64,000 nucleotides of DNA from Prevotella sp. E15-22 (GCF_023204875.1 NZ_CP096247.1:434001-498000), one strand, 5' to 3'; counted from the stretch's first letter, positions 1 to 10,310 are shown. A program made the numbers and translations. The notes: generated by a model not told the origin, from the letters alone.

Positions 1-94
1 CACGAAAAAAGTGACATCACTACTGGATAAAATCATTGAAGTATCAGTAAACAGAACCACTGCCGAAAATGAAACTACCGAATCCAATTCATAA
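1..94 (+). CDS. C-terminal tail of an upstream sensor gene (5' end outside window)
   Basis: An open frame enters from the left edge (codons in phase with base 2) and stops at TAA 92-94, giving about 30 residues that include the stretch TSLLDKIIEV followed by a polar Glu/Asn/Thr-rich end. This resembles the C-terminus of the pseudokinase sensor at 11439-12971, which reads VVDLLDHMIEAL and then also turns Glu/Asn-rich. The frame overlaps the next gene by 26 nt, as the second copy overlaps its kinase gene. I infer the end of a paralogous sensor gene; only the tail is visible, so the family call is tentative. Confidence 0.5.
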   Translation, partial: TKKVTSLLDKIIEVSVNRTTAENETTESNS

Positions 95-1982
95 TACGCA
101 TTATTCTCTCTCAACAAAGATCTGCCTATTTTTATTGCCCTTTGTTATAGGCGTCTTTGTCTATGCTCTTGGCGACTTGTTCCTACAGTCGCGTCGCATG
201 CTGCGACAAGAGGCCATAGAACGTGCAAATTGTGAACTGGAGAATACGGTTTCGCGAGTAGGTGGCTATATAAAAGAGGTAGAGACTATCTCTCGCAATA
301 CTAAATGGCAATTGCTGGATAATCTGACGCCCGACTCGTTGATGGCCTATACGCGTAGGGCGGTATTGCTGAATCTTGATATTAATGGCTGTTCTATCAT
401 TTTAGAACCAGATGCTTTTTCTCAGGAAGGACAATTCTATTCGGTGTTCTCCACGCGTGTAAATGACTCTGTTATGACTGCGTGCGAACTGGAAAACAGT
501 AACCAAAAAAAAGATTGCTATCGATTGGTTCGTGAATATGGAGAGGCTCAATGGATGGATCCTTTGGGTGATAATCATCAAAACGAAAAGACGGCATCGG
601 AGATTATCGCGTCTTTTTATGATCCTATTTATTCCTCGGAAGGACGTTTCGTGGGTGTCGTCTCAACGGGTCTTTCTCTTCAATGGCTCTCGAAGGCGAT
701 GTCTGCCTATAAACCATACGAGCATTCATATTGTATGATGTTGGGTAAGGAAGGACAGTTTATTGTTCATCCCGATTCAACGATATTGGTGAGTAAGACA
801 ATCTTTGATGATGTCGATCCTCTGACACAGTCGGACATGATTGCTTTAGGTCATGAGATGATGTCAAAAAAGAAAGGTTTTATGAGGGTGAATATCGACG
901 GCGATCCATGCTATGTGTTTTATCAGCCCCTGGAACATGTGGATTGGAGTGTTGCCTTGGTATGTCCAGAGAGTGATATCTTCCATTATTACAATAAATT
1001 GCTTTATGTTCTTTTCCCGTTGTTAGGAGCAGGCTTGGTTTGCATGTTCTTCTTCTGCAGAAAGATTGTGGCATTCTTTATTAAACCTTTAGGAACGTTG
1101 GAACGCCAGACTTGCTATATTGCTGACGGACATTTTGACAAGCCACTGGAGTCAAGTCGTCGTACTGATGTGGTGGGACGTTTGCAGAATAGTTTTGTTG
1201 TTATGCAAGAGTCTCTGTCTAAGTATGTTCATCATCTAGAGCGTGTGAACAGCGAGACGGCTCGTTATAATGAGGAACTTAAACAAGCAAACCTGTTGGC
1301 AGAAGAGGCTGCCAAACGCCAGACTGCATTCTTGCAGGATGTGCTCCATCAGATTCGCACACCGCTAAATATCATTATGGGTTTTGTGCAGGTGCTACGC
1401 GACGATTATACAATGATTTCTAAGGATGAGATTGGTGAGGTCACGGAAACTATGCAGCATAATGCTGCTACAATCACACGTATTGTTGATATGCTGATGG
1501 CATCGTCGGCTATTGATGGACGAAAAAATATTGAATTGAATGACGAGGTGACTTGTGGTGCTGTAATAAGCGAGGTCGTTACTTTCTATAATGCCCGTTC
1601 TCCCCATGTGTCCGACTTGCAGGTAGATTCGTATGTCAATGATGAGATGCAGGTGCGAACCAATAAAGAGTATCTGATGAAGATTCTTAATGAGCTGCTG
1701 TTTAATGCGAAGAAGTTTACGACCAATGGACAAGTGATGTTAAGGGTGAAGACTGCAGGTCTTATGCTGCAATTTATTGTTGAGGATCACGGCCCAGGTA
1801 TTCCTTTCGCTTATCGCAGTCGGATTTTTACTCAGTTCTCAAAAATCAATAGCTTTTCTGTTGGTTTGGGTCTTGGCTTGTCTATTTCCAAACAGTTTGC
1901 CGTTATGCTTGGAGGTGATTTATGGCTCGATGACCAATATGATGAAGGTGCGCGTTTCGTGTTGGAAATACCAATCAAATAA
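69..1982 (+). CDS. dCache-HAMP sensor histidine kinase
   Basis: Membrane-bound two-component kinase of 637 aa. A transmembrane segment lies at about residues 18-40, then a large extracytoplasmic double-Cache-like domain (about 41-305) with the WxDP-type signature and ...HPDSTIL, a second membrane segment (about 310-333), a HAMP linker and coiled coil (335-420), HisKA with phospho-acceptor H427 in LHQIRTPLN, and HATPase_c with N-box NELLFNAKKF, G1 DHGPGIP and G2 GLGLGLSISK. All kinase motifs look intact. It is paralogous to the kinase at 12964-14892 with the same layout. No response regulator is adjacent, so its partner is unknown. The start overlaps the upstream frame by 26 nt, implying translational coupling. 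Confidence 0.93.
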   Translation: MKLPNPIHNTHYSLSTKICLFLLPFVIGVFVYALGDLFLQSRRMLRQEAIERANCELENTVSRVGGYIKEVETISRNTKWQLLDNLTPDSLMAYTRRAVLLNLDINGCSIILEPDAFSQEGQFYSVFSTRVNDSVMTACELENSNQKKDCYRLVREYGEAQWMDPLGDNHQNEKTASEIIASFYDPIYSSEGRFVGVVSTGLSLQWLSKAMSAYKPYEHSYCMMLGKEGQFIVHPDSTILVSKTIFDDVDPLTQSDMIALGHEMMSKKKGFMRVNIDGDPCYVFYQPLEHVDWSVALVCPESDIFHYYNKLLYVLFPLLGAGLVCMFFFCRKIVAFFIKPLGTLERQTCYIADGHFDKPLESSRRTDVVGRLQNSFVVMQESLSKYVHHLERVNSETARYNEELKQANLLAEEAAKRQTAFLQDVLHQIRTPLNIIMGFVQVLRDDYTMISKDEIGEVTETMQHNAATITRIVDMLMASSAIDGRKNIELNDEVTCGAVISEVVTFYNARSPHVSDLQVDSYVNDEMQVRTNKEYLMKILNELLFNAKKFTTNGQVMLRVKTAGLMLQFIVEDHGPGIPFAYRSRIFTQFSKINSFSVGLGLGLSISKQFAVMLGGDLWLDDQYDEGARFVLEIPIK

Positions 1983-2017
1983 GCCGTTTTCTAAAGAAAT
2001 GTATGAAGCACATGAGC

Positions 2018-2060
2018 TCTTAGGTCCCTTTGAAGTTAAAGGGACTTAAGAATCTCTTTT
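2018..2060. terminator. bidirectional hairpin terminator between kinase and pflA
   Basis: Arms 2018-2031 and 2038-2051 pair at 13 of 14 positions around the 6-nt loop GAAGTT. On the plus side the hairpin is followed by a T-rich run (tctctttt). It sits between two convergent genes and overlaps the pflA stop codon, so it can serve both strands. Confidence 0.7.
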
Positions 2061-2776
2061 GCGCGTGCTATTTGCTCAGCGGTTGGCGGAGCAACGTCTT
2101 TTAGCGAATAATTTACGCCTAGTTGTTCCCATTTGAAAGTACCCAAGGTGTGATAGGGTAGAACCTCTACCTTTTGTACATTATTTAGTGTATCGAGGGT
2201 CTTTCGCAACTGAGTGAGTTGGTCTTCATCGGTAGTGATGCCAGGCACCAATACGTGACGAATCCATACAGGTTTGTTGATGTCCGACAGATAGCGGGCA
2301 CAGTCAAGAATGTTCTCGTTGCCGTGACCTGTCAACCAGCGATGCTTCTCGCTGTCGATATGTTTGATGTCGAGCAGCACCAGGTCGGTACTCTGCATCA
2401 GACGTTCAAACTTACCAAAGAAAGGCTCCTCGCGAGAAAAGGGCTGGGCAGCGGTATCAAGACAGGTGTTGATGCCACGTCGATGTGCCTCCTCAAACAG
2501 CTCTATCAGGAAATCAATCTGCAGCAGCGCCTCGCCACCACTTACGGTAATGCCGCCATCGGGCCCCCAGTAGCTGCGGTAGCGCTCGGCTTTGTCCAGC
2601 AACTCGCTGACGGTAGCTGTTGTACCACATTGAGCCGAACCGAGTTTCCATGTATCAGGGTTATGGCAGTAGCGACAACGCATGCGGCAACCCTGCATGA
2701 AAATCAGAAACCGAATCCCTGGCCCATCAACAGAGCCAAAGGATTCGGTAGAGTGTATATAGCCTGTACTACTCAT
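2036..2776 (-). CDS. pflA: pyruvate formate-lyase-activating enzyme
   Basis: Radical-SAM activase (246 aa, cytoplasmic, [4Fe-4S]) that abstracts hydrogen from the glycine-radical site of PflB using S-adenosylmethionine. The cluster motif CxxxCxxC is seen as GCRMRCRYCHNP (C30, C34, C37); the SAM-binding GGE-type motif appears as VSGGEALLQ. Length is normal for the family. Its start codon abuts and overlaps the pflB stop by 1 nt, so the two genes form an operon with activase second. It ends in the hairpin shared with the convergent kinase gene. Confidence 0.96.
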   Translation of the reverse strand: MSSTGYIHSTESFGSVDGPGIRFLIFMQGCRMRCRYCHNPDTWKLGSAQCGTTATVSELLDKAERYRSYWGPDGGITVSGGEALLQIDFLIELFEEAHRRGINTCLDTAAQPFSREEPFFGKFERLMQSTDLVLLDIKHIDSEKHRWLTGHGNENILDCARYLSDINKPVWIRHVLVPGITTDEDQLTQLRKTLDTLNNVQKVEVLPYHTLGTFKWEQLGVNYSLKDVAPPTAEQIARAKEILKSL

Positions 2777-5022
2777 TACAGGCTCTCGTGAGATTGACGT
2801 GCAATAACATCCTCCTGCTGCTCGCGAGTCAGGTCGATGAACTTCACAGCGTAACCAGATACACGGATGGTGAAGTTAGCGTACTCGGGCTTCTCGGGAT
2901 GTTCCATAGCATCGCGCAGCTTATCTACACCAAACACGTTCACATTCAGGTGGTGAGCACCACGGCTGAAGTAACCGTCCATCACGCGAACCAGCGTGTT
3001 AGCACGCTCCTCGTCGTTCTGGCCCAGAGTGTTGGGACTGATGGTCTGAGTATTAGAGATACCGTCGAGGGCATACTCGTAAGGCAGCTTAGCTACTGAG
3101 TTCAGAGATGCCAGCAGACCGTTCTTCTCGGCACCGTAGCTTGGGTTAGCACCAGGTGACAGAGGAGTACCAGCACGACGGCCGTCGGGCAGGTTACCGG
3201 TGTATTTACCATATACCACGTTAGAGGTGATGGTGAGGATAGAGCAGGTTGGGGTAGCGTTACGATAGGTAGCGTGCTTACGGATCTTCTTAACGAAGGT
3301 CTTCAGCAGCCATACTGCAATCTCGTCGGCGCGGTCGTCATCGTTACCGTAGCGTGGGAAGTCGCCCTCAGCTACATAGTCAACGTTGAAGCCCTCTTCG
3401 TCGCGAATCATTTTTACTTTCGCATACTTAACAGCAGAGATTGAATCTACTACGTGTGAGAAACCTGCGATACCAGTAGCGAATGTACGACGTACGTTGG
3501 TATCGATCAGAGCCATCTCGGCAGCCTCGTAGAAGTACTTATCGTGCATGTAGTGAATCAGGTTCAGGGTGTTTACATACACACCAGCCAACCAGTCCAT
3601 AGCCTGGTCGAAGCGTGGAGCTAGCTCCTCCCAAGTCAGGTAATCGTCCTTGATGGGGCGGAAACCAGGAGCAACCTGCTCGCGGGTCTTGGCGTCGACA
3701 CCACCGTTACATGCATACAGGAAACACTTAGCTAGGTTAGCGCGTGCTCCAAAGAACTGCATCTCCTTACCAGTCTGTGTAGCACTTACACAGCAGCAGA
3801 TGCTATAATCGTCGCCCCATACAGGACGCATAACCTCGTCGTTCTCGTACTGGATTGAGCTGGTCTTAACCGAGATCATAGCAGCGTACTTCTTGAAGTT
3901 CTCGGTCAGACGAGGAGAATAAAGTACGGTGAGGTTAGGCTCGGGTGAAGGACCCATGTTCTCCAGAGTGTGCAGGAAACGGTAGTCGTTCTTGGTCACC
4001 ATGTGGCGTCCGTCCATACCCATACCACCTACCTCGAGAGTAGCCCAAACGGGGTCGCCCGAGAAGAGCTCGTTGTATGATGGGATACGAGCGAACTTAA
4101 CCATGCGGAACTTCATTACCAGGTGGTCGATGAGCTCCTGAGCCTCACTCTCGGTCAGGGTACCCTCTTCCATATCGCGCTGGATGTAGATGTCAAGGAA
4201 TGTAGATACACGACCTACCGACATGGCAGCACCGTTCTGAGTCTTGATGGCAGCCAGGTAGCCGAAGTACAGCCACTGTACAGCCTCGCGAGCGTTGTTG
4301 GCAGGCTGAGAGATATCGAAACCATAGATCTGAGCCATAGCCTTCATCTCCTTCAGGGCCTTGATCTGCATTGAGATCTCCTCACGCTGACGGATAACGT
4401 CGTCGCTCATGATGCCGGCACCGCAGTTGCGCTTGTCGGCTTCCTTCTCGGCAATGATAAAGTCGATACCATACAGAGCCACACGACGGTAGTCACCCAC
4501 GATACGGCCACGACCATAGGTGTCGGGCAGACCAGTCAGAATGTGGTTGTGACGTACGTGCTTCATCTCCTCGGTGTATGCATCGAATACGCCATCATTG
4601 TGGGTCTTGCAATATTTAGTGAAAATCTCGTGCAGCTTCTCTGAAGGCTTGTAACCATAGTTTGTGCAAGCCTGCTCGGCCATCTTGATGCCGCCAAAAG
4701 GCATGAAGGCGCGCTTCAAGGGTTTATCGGTCTGCAGACCAACTACCTTCTCCAGATCCTTCTTGCTCTCGTCGATGTAGCCAGGACCATAAGATGTCAT
4801 GCTTGATACGATTTCTGTCTCCATGTCGAGCACACCACCCTTGGCACGCTCTTCCTTCTGCAACTCCTGCAGACGTCCCCACAACACGTTGGTGGCATCA
4901 GTAGGCTCAGCCAGGAAAGACTCGTCGCCTTCGTAAGCTGTGTAGTTGTTCTGAATAAAGTCTCTGAGATTGACCTCCTCGGTCCATTTGGTTCCTTTAA
5001 AACCACGCCATTCTTTACGCAT
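2776..5022 (-). CDS. pflB: formate C-acetyltransferase (pyruvate formate-lyase)
   Basis: Glycyl-radical enzyme (748 aa) that converts pyruvate plus CoA to acetyl-CoA plus formate in anaerobic metabolism. The radical-bearing glycine is G723 in RVSGYAVKF near the C-terminus. The catalytic cysteine pair lies in SICCCVSA (C409-C411; the E. coli enzyme has two cysteines here, this one has three in a row, with C410-C411 aligning to the catalytic pair). Full length for PflB. First gene of a pflB-pflA operon; a TACCTTTG promoter box lies 51 nt upstream of the start. Confidence 0.98.
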   Translation of the reverse strand: MRKEWRGFKGTKWTEEVNLRDFIQNNYTAYEGDESFLAEPTDATNVLWGRLQELQKEERAKGGVLDMETEIVSSMTSYGPGYIDESKKDLEKVVGLQTDKPLKRAFMPFGGIKMAEQACTNYGYKPSEKLHEIFTKYCKTHNDGVFDAYTEEMKHVRHNHILTGLPDTYGRGRIVGDYRRVALYGIDFIIAEKEADKRNCGAGIMSDDVIRQREEISMQIKALKEMKAMAQIYGFDISQPANNAREAVQWLYFGYLAAIKTQNGAAMSVGRVSTFLDIYIQRDMEEGTLTESEAQELIDHLVMKFRMVKFARIPSYNELFSGDPVWATLEVGGMGMDGRHMVTKNDYRFLHTLENMGPSPEPNLTVLYSPRLTENFKKYAAMISVKTSSIQYENDEVMRPVWGDDYSICCCVSATQTGKEMQFFGARANLAKCFLYACNGGVDAKTREQVAPGFRPIKDDYLTWEELAPRFDQAMDWLAGVYVNTLNLIHYMHDKYFYEAAEMALIDTNVRRTFATGIAGFSHVVDSISAVKYAKVKMIRDEEGFNVDYVAEGDFPRYGNDDDRADEIAVWLLKTFVKKIRKHATYRNATPTCSILTITSNVVYGKYTGNLPDGRRAGTPLSPGANPSYGAEKNGLLASLNSVAKLPYEYALDGISNTQTISPNTLGQNDEERANTLVRVMDGYFSRGAHHLNVNVFGVDKLRDAMEHPEKPEYANFTIRVSGYAVKFIDLTREQQEDVIARQSHESL

Positions 5023-5072
5023 ATACTTATGTTTTGTTACTTGAAAATAATACCTATTTGAAAATTTGGCTG

Positions 5073-5080
5073 CAAAGGTA
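5073..5080 (-). promoter_or_regulatory. -7 promoter box of pflBA
   Basis: Minus-strand TACCTTTG matches the Bacteroidetes -7 consensus TAnnTTTG and implies a leader of about 45 nt. No clear TTTG is seen at the -33 distance. Confidence 0.5.
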
Positions 5081-5207
5081 CTACTTTTTTGTCAGTTATG
5101 CAACTTTTTTGTTCAACAATCGTGCTATTTTCGAAATTATGACACATCGTAAATCTGTGATAATCATAGCCTGAAATAGGATAAAAATGACATATGGGGG
5201 GCTCTTC

Positions 5208-5238
5208 TTTGCTAAAAGAAATATTTTTCGTATCTTTG
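5208..5238 (+). promoter_or_regulatory. Bacteroidetes-type promoter of the GH97-GH98 pair
   Basis: TTTG at 5208-5211 and TATCTTTG at 5231-5238 are separated by 19 bp, close to the TTTG/TAnnTTTG consensus. The ATG of the GH97 gene follows 28 nt after the -7 box. Confidence 0.75.
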
Positions 5239-5266
5239 CACACAATATGTAAGTAAAATAAGGAAA

Positions 5267-7108
5267 ATGATGACAAAAAAGATTTTATTCTTCGTGCTGA
5301 CATTGGTGTCGTTGACTATGTCGGCACAGATCAAAAAGCAGTCTGCAAAGCTTACTTCTCCTGATGGACATCTGAGTGCAACGATTCAACAGCAGGGTTT
5401 GACTCTCTGCCGCGATGGTCGTGTGGCTCTTCAGTTGCCTAAGGTGGGCGTTGAGGGCAATACTAATATGCCAGTCTTCTCTTTTGAAGAAAAGGTTAAG
5501 GCTGACTATACGATGATTTCCGGTAAACGTAGCCACTGCACCAACGTGGCTAACGAATATCGTTGGTCAATGGGCGAGGGCCAGACCATGGTGCTTCGTC
5601 TTTACAACGATGGTATTGCTTTTCGTTATGAGTTCACCAACCTTGCAGGTGAACTACCTCGCGAGCTGACCACCTATCAGATAGCTGAGGGCACTCGTCG
5701 TTGGATGATGCAATGGGGAGATGGCGCAGAGGGCTTCTATCCTCTGACTACCTCCTATAAAACGAAACCCGGTCAATCGTTCAGTGGCGTATGGAAGTCG
5801 GCTGAAGGTTGGAACACCCGTTGGGGCTATCCAGCTCTTATTCAGTCTGCTGATGATATCTTTGTGCTTATTTCTGAGGCCAATATCGAGCGTCAGCAGA
5901 GTGCTTCTTGTCTTTATAATGAAGGTGAGAACTACCGCGTGGTGGCCGACCAAAACGAGTCGAAGGTCATTGGCAAATGGCACACACCATGGCGTGTGGC
6001 TATTATCGGAAGCCTTGCCGATGTAGTAGAGTCGACCCTTATAACAGATGTGAGTGAACCCAATCAGCTCACCGACACTAACTGGATTCAACCTGGTGTG
6101 GTATCGTGGATTTATTGGGCCTATAATCACGGTTCCAACGACTATAACATCATCAAGAAGTACATAGATATGGCAGTTACTTTGAAATTGCCATATATGC
6201 TGATTGATGCCGAGTGGGACACGATGAAGGATGGCAAGAGTATTGAGGATGCCGTGAAGTATGCCAACGACCATGGCGTGAAGCCTATGATTTGGTATAA
6301 CTCTTCTGTGGGATGGGTTGATGGAGCTCCCACACCGAAATTCCGCTTGAATAAACCAGAGGACCGCGAGAAAGAGTTCGCTTGGTGTGAGAAGATTGGT
6401 GTGGCTGGTGTGAAGATTGATTTCTTCTCGGGTGAGAATCTGAAAAACATGGATTTCTGTCTCGACTTGCTGGAAAGTGCTGCCCGTCACCACTTGTTGG
6501 TCAACTTCCATGGTGCTACGGTGCCTCGTGGATGGCAGCGTACCTGGCCTAACCTGCTTTCTACCGAGGGCGTCTATGGTGCCGAATGGTATAATAATGT
6601 AGGTACTTTCACGAAGCAGGCTGCATGCCACAATGCAACTTTGCCTTTTACCCGCAATGTCATTGGTCCTATGGACTATACACCTTGTGCATTCTCTGAT
6701 TCGCAGCATCCTCATATCACGACCCACGGTCATGAGTTGGCGCTTACCGTTCTCTTTGAGAGTGGACTGCAACATCTGGCCGATCGACCCGAGAGTTTCT
6801 TGGCTCAGCCAAAAGAGGTACAGCAGTTCTTTGGTCAGTTGCCCGCTGCCTGGGACGAGACTCGCTTTGTCTCTGGTTATCCGGGCGAGAGTGTTGTTTT
6901 GGCTCGTCGTTGTGGCAAGACATGGTATGTAGCTGGCATCAACGGTACCGATGAAACCAAGACATTGTCACTGCCCATGAAATTCGTGAAAGGCAAGCAG
7001 ATTGTTCTCTTTGCCGATGGTGAGCCCTGGAATATTACAAGCCTGAAGAAAGTTCCTTCTTCACTCGAGTGTAAGCCTCGTGGCGGTTTTGTTATGATTA
7101 TCAAGTAA
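5267..7108 (+). CDS. glycoside hydrolase family 97 enzyme (alpha-galactosidase/alpha-glucosidase type)
   Basis: Exported GH97 enzyme of 613 aa (signal peptide to about residue 20, ending MSAQ). An N-terminal beta-sandwich (about 25-270) is followed by a (beta/alpha)8 barrel (about 275-530, with WIYWAYNHGSND and MLIDAEWD) and a C-terminal beta domain. The barrel motif GVAGVKIDFFSG (D385) carries an Asp of the kind that acts as nucleophile in retaining, alpha-galactosidase-like GH97 members; inverting SusB-type alpha-glucosidases use Glu residues instead. The retaining assignment is inference from this motif. It is followed 28 nt later by a GH98 gene, so the pair is probably co-transcribed. It may remove terminal alpha-linked sugars from branched glycans. 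Confidence 0.9.
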   Translation: MMTKKILFFVLTLVSLTMSAQIKKQSAKLTSPDGHLSATIQQQGLTLCRDGRVALQLPKVGVEGNTNMPVFSFEEKVKADYTMISGKRSHCTNVANEYRWSMGEGQTMVLRLYNDGIAFRYEFTNLAGELPRELTTYQIAEGTRRWMMQWGDGAEGFYPLTTSYKTKPGQSFSGVWKSAEGWNTRWGYPALIQSADDIFVLISEANIERQQSASCLYNEGENYRVVADQNESKVIGKWHTPWRVAIIGSLADVVESTLITDVSEPNQLTDTNWIQPGVVSWIYWAYNHGSNDYNIIKKYIDMAVTLKLPYMLIDAEWDTMKDGKSIEDAVKYANDHGVKPMIWYNSSVGWVDGAPTPKFRLNKPEDREKEFAWCEKIGVAGVKIDFFSGENLKNMDFCLDLLESAARHHLLVNFHGATVPRGWQRTWPNLLSTEGVYGAEWYNNVGTFTKQAACHNATLPFTRNVIGPMDYTPCAFSDSQHPHITTHGHELALTVLFESGLQHLADRPESFLAQPKEVQQFFGQLPAAWDETRFVSGYPGESVVLARRCGKTWYVAGINGTDETKTLSLPMKFVKGKQIVLFADGEPWNITSLKKVPSSLECKPRGGFVMIIK

Positions 7109-7136
7109 TTAAAAAATATAACCAATCACTAAGAAA

Positions 7137-10100
7137 ATGAAACTCAACCAGTTAAAACATTTGCTTTTGGTGCTGGCCTTTGTCACGATAGGTCAGTCAC
7201 TGATGGCTCAGCAGCGTCGTCCTATCGACTCGCAGCATCCGTTGTGGATGGTCCATATTGACGTTTGGAACAGTGCCGATCCTCAAAAGATTATTGACTT
7301 GATTCCTGCAGACATTAAACCCTACGTTTGTATGAACCTCTCGCTATCGTGTCAGTTCGATACGGCCACAGGCATGTATCGTATGCCTCGTAATGCTGTG
7401 CGTACCTATAAGTCTTGGGCTACGGTGTGTCAGCAAAACAATATGTGGTTCTGCTGCCAGCCTGCATCGGGCGGACACACCCATATTCAGGACAACGACC
7501 TCGAGACCTTCGAGTATTTCTTCAAAACCTTCCCCAACTTTCTTGGTTGGAACTATGCCGAGCAGTTCTGGGCCTTCGGTGACGCTGGCGACCTGAGCTC
7601 TATGACGAAGTCGAGTCGTTGGAATCTGTTTGCCAACCTCGTGGAGATGTCTCACAAATATGGCGGTTTCCTCACTGTCAGTTGGTGCGGAGGTATCTAT
7701 CATTTCGATACAGACCCTCTGGCCGAACTGAAGACCGACAAGAACTTCATGGCAGCCTGTAAGAAATATCCTGAGGCAATCCTGTTCCTTTATAAATACA
7801 CGCACTGTAGTAGTTTCTATAACAACGAGAGTGTATGCTTTGGCCCCTTTATCTCCGGTCTGACTAAAAACTATGGTGTGCGATATGACAACTGCGGCTA
7901 TAACGACATGCTCACGAAAGTGCTGGGCGAGAAACATGGTAAGAAGTACCCGGGCTCTGCTGGTATTGGCACTGTGATGGAACAGACCTGCGTCAACGGT
8001 GGCGCTGTTTGGGATGGTCCAGAGCTCATTTGGACGGAAGACTTTCAGAATCTCAACAATTCAACCGTAGATGGCTATACCCGTCGTAACTGGGGCTTAT
8101 TCCCCAATTTTAAAGGCATCTGGCTCGACATGTGGCGCGAGATTATCAAGGGTAATATGTATATTCCCACTCGTGAGGAGGTTGTTGCCAAGACTAAGGC
8201 AGTCCTCGTCCACGATGCAACTGATGATTTCAAGGTGCCCGATGCTCTGTATGATGGATTGTATAAGGTGAGCGACCCAGGCAACAAGGGTGATGGCCGG
8301 TGGGAAAACAATGGCTGGTATCTGAAGTCGTCAGGACGCTATGGTGCTATTCCCATGGTGGCAGGACTTTACGACAGCATTGCCAAGACCATACCTGTCC
8401 AGGTGAAGAAGTCTGCATACAGTTCTCGTTGGGGCACTCAGTCGAAGAAGGTTAACGAGTTCAACAGCCTTTATCCGGAAGTCTCTTCTGGCGACCTTTA
8501 TGTGAACCGTTATCATAACCGCTTGGTCACTTATACACCATATACGTATCTAAATAAGAAGAAGACGGCCGAGGCCAGCATTCCCCTGCAGTATAACACT
8601 TGCGATACGCTGAAGTTGCTCTATGGCAAGTTGTCCAGTGGCTATATTCAGGAGTATGCCGACCATATCGATTTCTATCTGAACAACTACCGCAGTGACT
8701 CTACTACCCAGCAGACCGACCAGATTTGTATTGTGGGTGCCACCGAGAAGCCTAATTATACGCTCACCAAGCACACTACAGGTGCAACGGGCTATAATGC
8801 CTCGGCAACGGAAACTTATGACGAAGCAACGCATCTCTATACCCTGAGCGTAAAACACATGGGACCTGTTGATGTCTCTATCGCCTGTGCAGGTACTAAC
8901 GATCGCTCTGACGTAGAGGATGCACCCATATTGTCTCAGCCTCTTGAGCAGCCAAAACAGCCTGAGGCCTATCATGGTCCGATTATTATCGAGGCCGAGA
9001 ATATGGACTACAAGAATGTTAGTGTCAACCTGACTCATTCAGGTTGGTGGGCTCAGGACTACAAGGATTTTTCTGGCATGGGTTATATTGAGACTCAGGC
9101 TAATACGACAGCAGCTCTGCGTCATCAGTTAAAATTGACCGAGGGTGGTGAATATAATATCCTTGTGCGTTATTGTAACAGCAGTAAGGCTGGCAATATG
9201 AAAGCCACCGTTAATGGCACTACCCAGACGATTGCTTTCGAGAAAGTAGGTAAGAATGATTGGCGCGAGGTGACGATTCCCGCAACCTTGAAGGAGGGAA
9301 CAAACAACTTTGTTCTTCAGAACTCGGGTTCCATCAGGATGATTATCGATCAGATTATCTATATGCCTGTTGAAACGCCCAAGGAGAAGTTCAAGGTAAC
9401 TGTTCGTCATGCCGACTTTGGAACCATCGTTGCTGATGTCGATTCTGCCACAGCAGGTCAGGAGGTGCATCTCACTATTTCTGCCGACGAGGGCTATGGC
9501 ATTAAGTTGCTTCGTGTGGTCAACTCTGTATACTTCACGCAAGGCAAGACAATACCTGTAACTGAAGGTGCTACCGAGGTTTCTTTCATTATGCCCGACG
9601 AGAATGTAACTATCCAGCCCGTGTTCTCTGATCTGTGTGCTGTCTATAACCTTGATTTCACTAGCGTATCTGCAGGCGAACTGCCTGTTGGATGGCGTAC
9701 AACGGATGGCAGTGACGTGCGTAATTATCCCACCTCGAATGGTAGCGGTCCGCGAACCTTCAGCGGTCTGCAAGGCTACCAAGGAAAGGCCCTTTATTGG
9801 CGTACAACCAGTGCTGAGTATGGTCGTCTGGCCAATTATAAACTTTCACTGGAACCTGGAAAATATATGCTTGTGTTCGCCACTGCCGCGTGGAAGGGAA
9901 CACCCACTTATCAGGCCAGAATCCTCAAGAGTAGTGGTGGCTCTGTTGTCTCATCGGCTACCATTACTGCTACGCCAAATCTGAATGGTAATGCCGCCGG
10001 CGATTTGTCACCAGCTGAGCGTAACACACTATCTTTCGAGATTACTACGAAGGGCGACTATGTCATTCAGTTTAAGGAGGTAGGAAGCGGTATGCAAGAG

Positions 10101-10286
10101 TTCCTTCTGGCCGAATGTCGTCTGCGTGACCTCAATATCCTTACAGGTATTAATACTCACTATTCTGAAGTCCGTATGCCAGAAGGAATCTACAGTCCGT
10201 CAGGCTTGCGTCGTCAAACATTGCAGCAGGGCCTCAACATTGTTGTTCGTCCTGACGGAAGTGTTCGTAAGGTCATGCTGAAATAG
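7137..10286 (+). CDS. multidomain secreted glycoside hydrolase family 98 protein
   Basis: Large exported enzyme (1049 aa; signal peptide to about residue 25). The GH98 catalytic part spans about 28-345 (HPLWMVHIDVWNSADP near its start, GGAVWDGPELIWTEDF near its end) with the family's C-terminal beta domain to about 590. Then come a CBM6/35-like module (616-744, beginning IIIEAENMDY), an InlB-repeat-like module (about 751-832), a second beta-sandwich module (about 838-995) and a short C-terminal tail with GIYSPSG. GH98 contains blood-group endo-beta-galactosidases and also endo-xylanases found in complex-xylan loci of gut Bacteroides; the nearby xylan operon favours the xylan role, by inference. 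Probable operon with the upstream GH97 gene. Confidence 0.88.
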   Translation: MKLNQLKHLLLVLAFVTIGQSLMAQQRRPIDSQHPLWMVHIDVWNSADPQKIIDLIPADIKPYVCMNLSLSCQFDTATGMYRMPRNAVRTYKSWATVCQQNNMWFCCQPASGGHTHIQDNDLETFEYFFKTFPNFLGWNYAEQFWAFGDAGDLSSMTKSSRWNLFANLVEMSHKYGGFLTVSWCGGIYHFDTDPLAELKTDKNFMAACKKYPEAILFLYKYTHCSSFYNNESVCFGPFISGLTKNYGVRYDNCGYNDMLTKVLGEKHGKKYPGSAGIGTVMEQTCVNGGAVWDGPELIWTEDFQNLNNSTVDGYTRRNWGLFPNFKGIWLDMWREIIKGNMYIPTREEVVAKTKAVLVHDATDDFKVPDALYDGLYKVSDPGNKGDGRWENNGWYLKSSGRYGAIPMVAGLYDSIAKTIPVQVKKSAYSSRWGTQSKKVNEFNSLYPEVSSGDLYVNRYHNRLVTYTPYTYLNKKKTAEASIPLQYNTCDTLKLLYGKLSSGYIQEYADHIDFYLNNYRSDSTTQQTDQICIVGATEKPNYTLTKHTTGATGYNASATETYDEATHLYTLSVKHMGPVDVSIACAGTNDRSDVEDAPILSQPLEQPKQPEAYHGPIIIEAENMDYKNVSVNLTHSGWWAQDYKDFSGMGYIETQANTTAALRHQLKLTEGGEYNILVRYCNSSKAGNMKATVNGTTQTIAFEKVGKNDWREVTIPATLKEGTNNFVLQNSGSIRMIIDQIIYMPVETPKEKFKVTVRHADFGTIVADVDSATAGQEVHLTISADEGYGIKLLRVVNSVYFTQGKTIPVTEGATEVSFIMPDENVTIQPVFSDLCAVYNLDFTSVSAGELPVGWRTTDGSDVRNYPTSNGSGPRTFSGLQGYQGKALYWRTTSAEYGRLANYKLSLEPGKYMLVFATAAWKGTPTYQARILKSSGGSVVSSATITATPNLNGNAAGDLSPAERNTLSFEITTKGDYVIQFKEVGSGMQEFLLAECRLRDLNILTGINTHYSEVRMPEGIYSPSGLRRQTLQQGLNIVVRPDGSVRKVMLK

Positions 10287-10310
10287 TCATTTGATGGCTT
10301 GAATCACAAT

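Noticed and set aside
2776..5022. Another glycyl-radical enzyme, such as a diol dehydratase or choline lyase
   Set aside because: The adjacent cysteine pair in SICCCVSA and overall length fit PflB; other glycyl-radical enzymes have a single catalytic Cys at that loop.
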